From the NCBI GenBank assembly GCA_965227805.1, contig CBDDGJ010000003.1, positions 744,001 through 808,000 on the forward strand: a stretch of 64,000 nucleotides of DNA, read 5' to 3'. The notes below the pieces were generated by a model. The model made no database searches. It worked only from the letters and a program-made list of their open reading frames with translations, and had not been told where the DNA came from. The translations under genes and the position numbers were made by a program. Of the stretch, positions 59,360 through 64,000 are shown piece after piece. Every line of letters starts with the position of its first letter. The stretch's first letter is position 1. The stretch comes from CBDDGJ01 sp965227805 (GTDB lineage: Bacteria; Pseudomonadota; Alphaproteobacteria; RS24).

Positions 59360-59365
59360 TGGATC

Positions 59366-59710
59366 ATGCGTCGGTTGGAATTTAGCCTTGATATGCAAGT
59401 GATCACCGAAGCCGGGTTTGTGTGGGAAGAACAAGATAAGCTATGGCTGGTGCTTAAGCCTTTAAGCCGTAGCCTTGCCATACGTGCCGGCACAGAAGAG
59501 CAGATTGCAACGCATAAGGCGCATATGCATTATCGGGCTGATATTCGCCCCGGCATGCGCTTTCGGCGGGATGGCCGGATTTTATATATTCATACGGTAG
59601 AAGATATAGGTGAACGCCATAGGCGTTTGGCATGTTTATGCGAGGAATATGATAAAGCCGAACCGGTTATTATTGCGACAAGCAAAGATAATGCAGGCGA
59701 TGACGCATGA
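59366..59710 (+). CDS. GTA g7-like head closure protein
   Basis: This is a 114-residue protein of the phage head-tail adaptor type (SPP1 gp16-like). It has a beta-rich layout with YRADIRPGMRFRRDGRILYIHTVEDIGERHRRLACLCEE. It should close the head-tail channel. The stop overlaps the g8 start (ATGA at 59707-59710). Confidence 0.85.
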   Translation: MRRLEFSLDMQVITEAGFVWEEQDKLWLVLKPLSRSLAIRAGTEEQIATHKAHMHYRADIRPGMRFRRDGRILYIHTVEDIGERHRRLACLCEEYDKAEPVIIATSKDNAGDDA

Positions 59711-60102
59711 GTGATATGGCACAAAATCTGCTTGATAGCCTGTTTTCACTTATAGCGGCAGATGCGATGATGCAGGATTTATTTCATCCCCAGGCAGGGC
59801 CGCGCGCGCAATTACCCCGTTTGTCTTTTGATGAGATTCAAACCCAGCCATTTGGTGATACGGATTACGCACACACGCATAAAGTGTCTTTTTCATTATG
59901 GACAGATTTGCACGCGCGTGATGAAGCCATGCATTATGCACAAGCCTTACGTGACTTATTTGCCGGTGAGATAAGCATAACCGACGGGCAGATTATATGG
60001 TTTCGCGCAGCACAAGATATGTCTGCTCCTGATCATGGTGCACGTTTATGGCGCGTGCGTGTGAATTTCGAAGCCCTAACCGAAACGCTCATAAGCGTAT
60101 AA
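59707..60102 (+). CDS. GTA g8-like tail terminator (DUF3168)
   Basis: This is a 131-residue protein of the DUF3168/tail completion family. It starts LLDSLFSLIAADAMMQDLF and has the HKVSFSLWTD strand and MHYAQALRDLF helix. It caps the tail tube at the head end. The frame is intact and tightly packed between g7 and g9. Confidence 0.85.
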   Translation: MSDMAQNLLDSLFSLIAADAMMQDLFHPQAGPRAQLPRLSFDEIQTQPFGDTDYAHTHKVSFSLWTDLHARDEAMHYAQALRDLFAGEISITDGQIIWFRAAQDMSAPDHGARLWRVRVNFEALTETLISV

Positions 60103-60115
60103 ATAGGAGACAATT

Positions 60116-60529
60116 ATGGCAATGCAAAGAGGCAAAGATATTTTGCTGAAACTAAAACAAGCGGATGGTGACATATATGAAACCATAGGTGGCATGCGTG
60201 CAAGCGAGATTGCCTTTAATGCACAGCCCGTGGATGTAACCAATGCCAATAGTAGCGGACGCTGGCGCGAATTTTTAAGCGATAGTGGCATGCGCACAGC
60301 GCGCATTAGTGGCGAGGGTGTATTTCGTGACGAGACAGCTGATGAAATGATGCGCGCTTTGTTTTTTGACAGCGGCACTGCATCATGGGAGCTTACCTTA
60401 CCGGATTTCGGCGTGCTAAGTGGTGAATTTGCGCTTACGGTGTTAAATTATGCTGGCAATTATGATGGTGAAGTGCGCTGGCGTATGGAATTGCAATCAG
60501 CAGGCGAGATAAACTTTGCCGCGCTTTAA
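60116..60529 (+). CDS. GTA g9-like major tail protein
   Basis: This is a 137-residue tail tube protein of the TP901-1-type GTA family: AMQRGKDILLKLK, then DVTNANSSGRWREFLSDSGMRTARISGEGVFRDE, typical of this group. It should polymerise into the tail tube. AGGAG precedes the ATG. g10 overlaps its end. Confidence 0.9.
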   Translation: MAMQRGKDILLKLKQADGDIYETIGGMRASEIAFNAQPVDVTNANSSGRWREFLSDSGMRTARISGEGVFRDETADEMMRALFFDSGTASWELTLPDFGVLSGEFALTVLNYAGNYDGEVRWRMELQSAGEINFAAL

Positions 60530-60863
60530 GTTTAGCCTTTGTCCGCTTTGGCCGAACAGGCATCGCGGTGAAGTACGTGCCGTTATCAATGGTCGCCCCT
60601 GCCTGCTTAGGCTTTCTTTGCATGCGCTTGCCTGTTTGGAAAGCCGTTATGATGATGCAAATATTATGCGTCTTATTCGCCGTTTTTCCGAACAAGGTAT
60701 GGGGGCAGGTGATATTGATAATATTATTCGCGCAGGCCTTATCGGCATGCAAAACCCTTTAGGCGATAGCGATACACCGCTTGATGTAGAAGGTGGGTTT
60801 GGCGCTGCCTCGCGTGTGGCGACGGCATTGATTATGCGTGCCTTTGAACCGCATAATTCATGA
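60516..60863 (+). CDS. GTA g10-like tail assembly protein
   Basis: This is a 115-residue protein like GTA g10, a tail-assembly chaperone-like factor: NRHRGEVRAVINGRPCLLRLSLHALACLESRYDD, then GAGDIDNIIRAGLIGM. The start appears to be TTG 60516, 14 bases inside g9; no better ATG or GTG is in frame nearby. The stop overlaps g10.1. Confidence 0.8.
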   Translation: MPRFKFSLCPLWPNRHRGEVRAVINGRPCLLRLSLHALACLESRYDDANIMRLIRRFSEQGMGAGDIDNIIRAGLIGMQNPLGDSDTPLDVEGGFGAASRVATALIMRAFEPHNS

Positions 60864-61039
60864 GTGATTTTCCATGGCAAAGGCTAATGCATATCGCACA
60901 AATTTATGCGGTTACACCCGAAGCGATATGGCATATGACCCCGGCGGCACTTTTTGCGCTTCACGGCGAAACACAAAGCGCGCCTTTTACACGCAAAGAA
61001 CTGCGTAATCTTATGACACAATTTCCCGATAGGATATAG
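60860..61039 (+). CDS. GTA g10.1-like tail assembly chaperone (short)
   Basis: This 59-residue protein starts SDFPWQRLMHIAQIYAVTPEAIWHMTP and continues through APFTRKELRNLMTQFP. This matches the small phage tail assembly chaperone of GTAs (DUF2376 type), found between g10 and g11. ATG 60860 overlaps the g10 stop (ATGA). Confidence 0.82.
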   Translation: MSDFPWQRLMHIAQIYAVTPEAIWHMTPAALFALHGETQSAPFTRKELRNLMTQFPDRI

Positions 61040-61042
61040 CCC

Positions 61043-61474
61043 ATGCAAAATGAAGAAGATATGAACGCCTTATCTGATGCGGCCGCGCATGCGGATGAGC
61101 AATTACAAATATTACTCACCACATTACAGGAACTAGACACCGAACAAAAATCCACCGGGGCAACAACCCAAGAATTTGGTGCATTAATCAGCGAGGCTTT
61201 TGGCGGCTTGGATGAAAGCGGTAAGGCTCTGGTGCCGATTGTGAGCAATATGGCAAATTTAATGGGTTCGGGCTTTGGCGCGGATACACCCACGCCTGCG
61301 CCGCCGCCGGCATTTTCTGCCATGCCTATGGCGTCTGCTCCGTCGCAAACAGTAACCGCGCCACAGGTAAATGTAAATTTATCTACGGCCAATATTGAAT
61401 CCATGCGTCGCTCGGAAGGACAATTAACCGCTCTTTTGGCGCGCACAGTTTCGCGTGGATATATGAGTGTATAA
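61043..61474 (+). CDS. GTA g11-like tail tape measure protein, short form
   Basis: This is a 143-residue protein. Both ends look like GTA g11: an acidic helical start, TTQEFGALISEAFGGLD in the middle, and the end VNLSTANIESMRRSEGQLTALLARTVSRG. The segment between, usually rich in Gly with a GEAGPEAI-type motif, is replaced by a Pro/Ala linker (PTPAPPPAFSAMP). Typical members are near 220 residues, so this form is shorter. It should set tail length. Confidence 0.75.
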   Translation: MQNEEDMNALSDAAAHADEQLQILLTTLQELDTEQKSTGATTQEFGALISEAFGGLDESGKALVPIVSNMANLMGSGFGADTPTPAPPPAFSAMPMASAPSQTVTAPQVNVNLSTANIESMRRSEGQLTALLARTVSRGYMSV

Positions 61475-61476
61475 TT

Positions 61477-62133
61477 ATGTCTGATTTTTTTCATGATGTA
61501 ATTATGCCCGAATATCTTGCTTTCGGCTCAACCGGAGGTCCCGCTTATAAAACCGAGATTTTACAAACGGCTTCAGGCTTTGAATGTCGCAATGCATTTT
61601 GGGCACATAGCTTACGACAATATAATCTGATAAGCGGCGCACGCCCTTTGAATGAGTTACGCGATTTGGTTGACTTTTTCGAAGCACGCCGTGGCCGGCT
61701 TTATGGCTTTTTATGGCGCGATTGGATGGATGATCATTCGGCAAATACAAGCACGCATATAAGCGCTTTTGACCAGATTTTGGAATCTGTGAATGAAGAC
61801 CGCACTATTTTCAAAACGCAAAAGCAATATGGCGCGGGTGATAATGCTGTTGTCAGGCGTATTTTTAAGCCGCGTGCCGAGGGGTTCTTGCTGGCGCGTG
61901 ATGGCACGGTGCTTACACAAAATGAAGATTATACGCTTGATGCAACCATGGGGCGCGTGACGCTCAATGAAACAGTGCCGACAGATGAGCGCATAACGGC
62001 AGGGTTTTATTTTTATGTGCCCGTGCGTTTTGATACGGATATGCTGGATGTGCAGCTTAGCTCATTTGACATGGGGGTGATGCCATCTATTGCGCTGGTG
62101 GAGCTGAAACTGAGTGAGCCGGAGGATATGTGA
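61477..62133 (+). CDS. GTA g12-like distal tail protein (DUF2460)
   Basis: This is a 218-residue protein of the DUF2460 family: FFHDVIMPEYLAFGSTGGPAYKTEI, then RNAFWAHSLRQYNL and FFEARRGRLYGFLWRDW. It forms the distal ring of the tail. It is intact, and its stop overlaps the GTG just before the g13 start. Confidence 0.9.
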   Translation: MSDFFHDVIMPEYLAFGSTGGPAYKTEILQTASGFECRNAFWAHSLRQYNLISGARPLNELRDLVDFFEARRGRLYGFLWRDWMDDHSANTSTHISAFDQILESVNEDRTIFKTQKQYGAGDNAVVRRIFKPRAEGFLLARDGTVLTQNEDYTLDATMGRVTLNETVPTDERITAGFYFYVPVRFDTDMLDVQLSSFDMGVMPSIALVELKLSEPEDM

Positions 62134-62975
62134 TGCGGGTTTTACCGGAAAGTTTTACCCAAGATTTTGCCGATGGGGTCTCACATTTATGCCGGTGCTG
62201 GCAGATTATCCGCACAGATGGTGTGATGGTAGGGCTTAGCGATCACGATCGGAATTTGACTTTTGCCGATACTTTATTTCATGCCAATGCAGGAATGGAT
62301 ATGACGGTGATTGAACACCGGAGCGGCTTTGCGGTTTACGGGTTGGATATTGACGGCATAGTGGGTGCACCCCATATAGAGATGGATGCGCTCACTGCAG
62401 GCCTTTATGATGGGGCGCATGTCTATATTTGGCTGGTCGATTGGCAGGATGTATCTAATAGGTTATTATTATTGAATGGGTTTTTGGGCGATGTCGTGCT
62501 ACGCGATAATAAGTTTACGGCAAGCCTTAATGCAGCGAATATTGTGTTGCAAGACCAGGCCGGGCGTGTTTATCAGGCGACATGTGATGCGGCTTTGGGC
62601 GATACACGTTGCGGGGTCGCGCTTAATGCGGCGGCATTTCAAACCGAAACATATATTGTCGATTTTACCGAAACACATATTATTATTCCCGAACAAGATT
62701 ATGAGGGCGGATGGTTTACCGGGGGCATCATTCAATTTGCAGATGGCACGCGTCAGGATATTCGTGCCGATCACATTATTGATGGGCAAAGATATATTAT
62801 CTTATGGGAAAATATAGCCAGTGCCCTTGCGTTAAATGATCCGATTATTTTAACCGCCGGATGCGATAAGCAATTTAGCACATGCAAGGCCAAATTTTCT
62901 AATAGCATAAATTTTCGTGGATTTCCGCATTTGCCATCGGACTCTGTTTTGGTGTCAGCAACAAAAAGTGCCTAA
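62133..62975 (+). CDS. GTA g13-like hub protein (DUF2163), Fe-S type
   Basis: This is a 280-residue hub protein. Cysteines are in VYQATCDAALGDTRCGVALN near residue 155 and GCDKQFSTCKAKFSNSINFRGFP near 255. In Rhodobacter GTA, equivalent cysteines hold an iron-sulfur cluster. GGAGG lies 7 bases before ATG 62133; a GTG 3 bases earlier is the alternative. The cluster residues are kept, which argues for function. Confidence 0.88.
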   Translation: MRVLPESFTQDFADGVSHLCRCWQIIRTDGVMVGLSDHDRNLTFADTLFHANAGMDMTVIEHRSGFAVYGLDIDGIVGAPHIEMDALTAGLYDGAHVYIWLVDWQDVSNRLLLLNGFLGDVVLRDNKFTASLNAANIVLQDQAGRVYQATCDAALGDTRCGVALNAAAFQTETYIVDFTETHIIIPEQDYEGGWFTGGIIQFADGTRQDIRADHIIDGQRYIILWENIASALALNDPIILTAGCDKQFSTCKAKFSNSINFRGFPHLPSDSVLVSATKSA

Positions 62976-62976
62976 T

Positions 62977-63414
62977 ATGTGGCAGGAAAAAATTATTACC
63001 GAAACACGTAAATGGCTCGGCACGCCCTATCGCCATCAAGCGTGTTGTTTGGGGGTTGGTGCTGATTGTTTGGGGCTTATTCGCGGGGTCTATGCCGGGC
63101 TTTATGGAGCTGAAGCGCCCACTCCTCCGGCCTATCCGCGCTTTGGGGCGCGTGATGAAGGGGAAATTATCTGGCAGGCAGCACGGCATTATTTGCAAGA
63201 AAAAGCGCTTTGTGATTTAGGGGTGGGAGATGTGCTTTTATTTCGCTTGCGGGCAGGCCAAACGGCGCGCCATTTGGCGATTATGTCTGCGTCGGATCAG
63301 ATTATTCATGCAGCTTCCGGGGCGGCAATATGTGAGGTTTATTTTCACCCCTGGTGGCAAAAACGCTTGGTTGCCTGTTTTTCGTTTCCCAAAAATAATA
63401 TAAATAATGTCTGA
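62977..63414 (+). CDS. GTA g14-like NlpC/P60 peptidase
   Basis: This is a 145-residue cell-wall peptidase of the tail tip. The catalytic Cys is in VGADCLGLIRGVYAG near residue 34, and the catalytic His in ARHLAIM near 108. It should cut peptidoglycan to let DNA or the tail enter. ATG 62977 is used because the longer frame runs through the g13 gene. It overlaps g15 by 8 bases. Confidence 0.88.
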   Translation: MWQEKIITETRKWLGTPYRHQACCLGVGADCLGLIRGVYAGLYGAEAPTPPAYPRFGARDEGEIIWQAARHYLQEKALCDLGVGDVLLFRLRAGQTARHLAIMSASDQIIHAASGAAICEVYFHPWWQKRLVACFSFPKNNINNV

Positions 63415-64000
63415 TTCTGCAAATAGTAATCAATCCGGAAATGGGGGTGCATCTTCATGGATGCAGTTGGCACTTAGCATAACGCAATTCTCGCAAGCGC
63501 AAAATATGCCGCCGCGCGAGGGACCGCGCCTGGAAAAAATTCAGTTGCTTTCAGCAGGTGAGGGCGATGTTATCCCCCGCCTATTTGGCCGCATGCGCTT
63601 AGGGGGCAAACTCATCTGGACGGGCGCGCTAGAGGAACATGTTTATGATAGTGGCGGCTCCAAAGGCACAAGCACCGCCACGCAGCGCGATTATAGCTAT
63701 ACAATGCATCTGGCAATCGGTCTTTGCGAGGGACCTATATCACATATTGGGCGTGTGTGGGCGGATGGTATTTTGCTTGATACAGCGGATTATATTATGC
63801 GGCTCAATACGGGGGCTGATGATCAATTGCCCGATCCGCTTATCGAGACGATAGAGGGGGTAGACGCGGCACCGGCTTATCGGGGGCTTGCTTATGTTGT
63901 GTTTCAGGATTTCAATTTAACGGCTTTTGGCAATCGGGTGCCGCAATTAAGTTTTGAAGTATTTTACAACAGCCCCCTCTCAAGCGATTTTGTGCGTGCG
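63407..64000 (+). CDS. GTA g15-like central tail fibre/megatron protein (5' part)
   Basis: 198 codons are visible with no stop before the right edge. After a Gly/Ser-rich start, LALSITQFSQAQNMPPREGPRLEKIQLLSAGEGDVIPRLFGRMRLGGKLIWTG matches the N-terminal part of g15. IGLCEGPISHIGRVWADG and YRGLAYVVFQDFNLTAFGNRVPQLSFEV follow, as in the large GTA tip protein. Family members exceed 1,000 residues. Confidence 0.88.
   Translation, partial: MSDSANSNQSGNGGASSWMQLALSITQFSQAQNMPPREGPRLEKIQLLSAGEGDVIPRLFGRMRLGGKLIWTGALEEHVYDSGGSKGTSTATQRDYSYTMHLAIGLCEGPISHIGRVWADGILLDTADYIMRLNTGADDQLPDPLIETIEGVDAAPAYRGLAYVVFQDFNLTAFGNRVPQLSFEVFYNSPLSSDFVRA

Noticed and set aside
57093..64000. Ordinary prophage
   Set aside because: No integrase, repressor or lysis genes, and gene order and motifs match the Rhodobacter-type GTA.

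Overview
The window is a gene-dense stretch of an alphaproteobacterial chromosome. The support is gene content and order: fxsA facing a Tim44/Smr pair, hisBHAFE-coaA, ubiH-type/aminotransferase/ftsK/lolA/xth, rlmB next to tRNA-Tyr, zapE near mdh-sucCDAB-lpdA, the DUF2849/cysI/DUF934 set, DUF1491, DUF6456 and a gene transfer agent (GTA) cluster. Base composition looks moderate and intergenic gaps are short, which would suit a marine SAR116-like or Rhodospirillales-like lineage. That placement is inference only.

Layout. 1-5.7 kb: fxsA (cut by the left edge), Tim44-like, Smr, an SDR enzyme and the histidine cluster. 5.7-13.7 kb: coaA, then minus-strand xth, an unknown protein, lolA, ftsK and an aminotransferase, then a plus-strand UbiH-type hydroxylase. 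13.7-14.25 kb: non-coding DNA with duplicated hairpin repeats. 14.2-23.3 kb: an acyclic-terpene-utilisation-like (atu) island. An AtuD-like dehydrogenase and a TetR regulator face an AtuA, AtuC, AtuE, AtuF, TIGR03084 operon, and a 16-bp palindrome lies in the divergent promoter region. 23.3-28.5 kb: bolA, an unknown protein, a voltage-gated K+ channel, rlmB, tRNA-Tyr, an acyl-CoA dehydrogenase and zapE. 28.5-39.9 kb: an ammonium transporter and a TCA-cycle block (mdh, an MBL-fold hydrolase, sucC, sucD, sucA, sucB, lpdA). 40-48.1 kb: a serine hydrolase, oligopeptidase B, msrB, and acyl-CoA and fatty-acid genes with an MFS transporter. 48.1-56.6 kb: a DnaA-domain-IV-like protein, a DUF6456 gene that looks frameshifted, sufE, DUF1491, MscS, the sulfite reductase cluster and an NMT1/THI5-type ABC importer. 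57.1-64 kb: the GTA cluster, continuing past the right edge.

The most striking observation is in the GTA. The ATPase half of the large terminase is joined out of frame to the C-terminal part of the major capsid protein. The terminase nuclease, portal, protease and capsid N-terminus are all missing, yet every adaptor and tail gene after the junction is open. It is either a recent head deletion, a tail-only particle locus, or an assembly artefact.

Other points worth checking are a long inverted repeat that would mask the mdh ribosome-binding site, a 1-nt frameshift at the start of the DUF6456 gene, a possible AUC start codon on the Tim44-like gene, and the hairpin repeat family near 14 kb. All calls were made by reading the sequence. 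No database search or folding was run.
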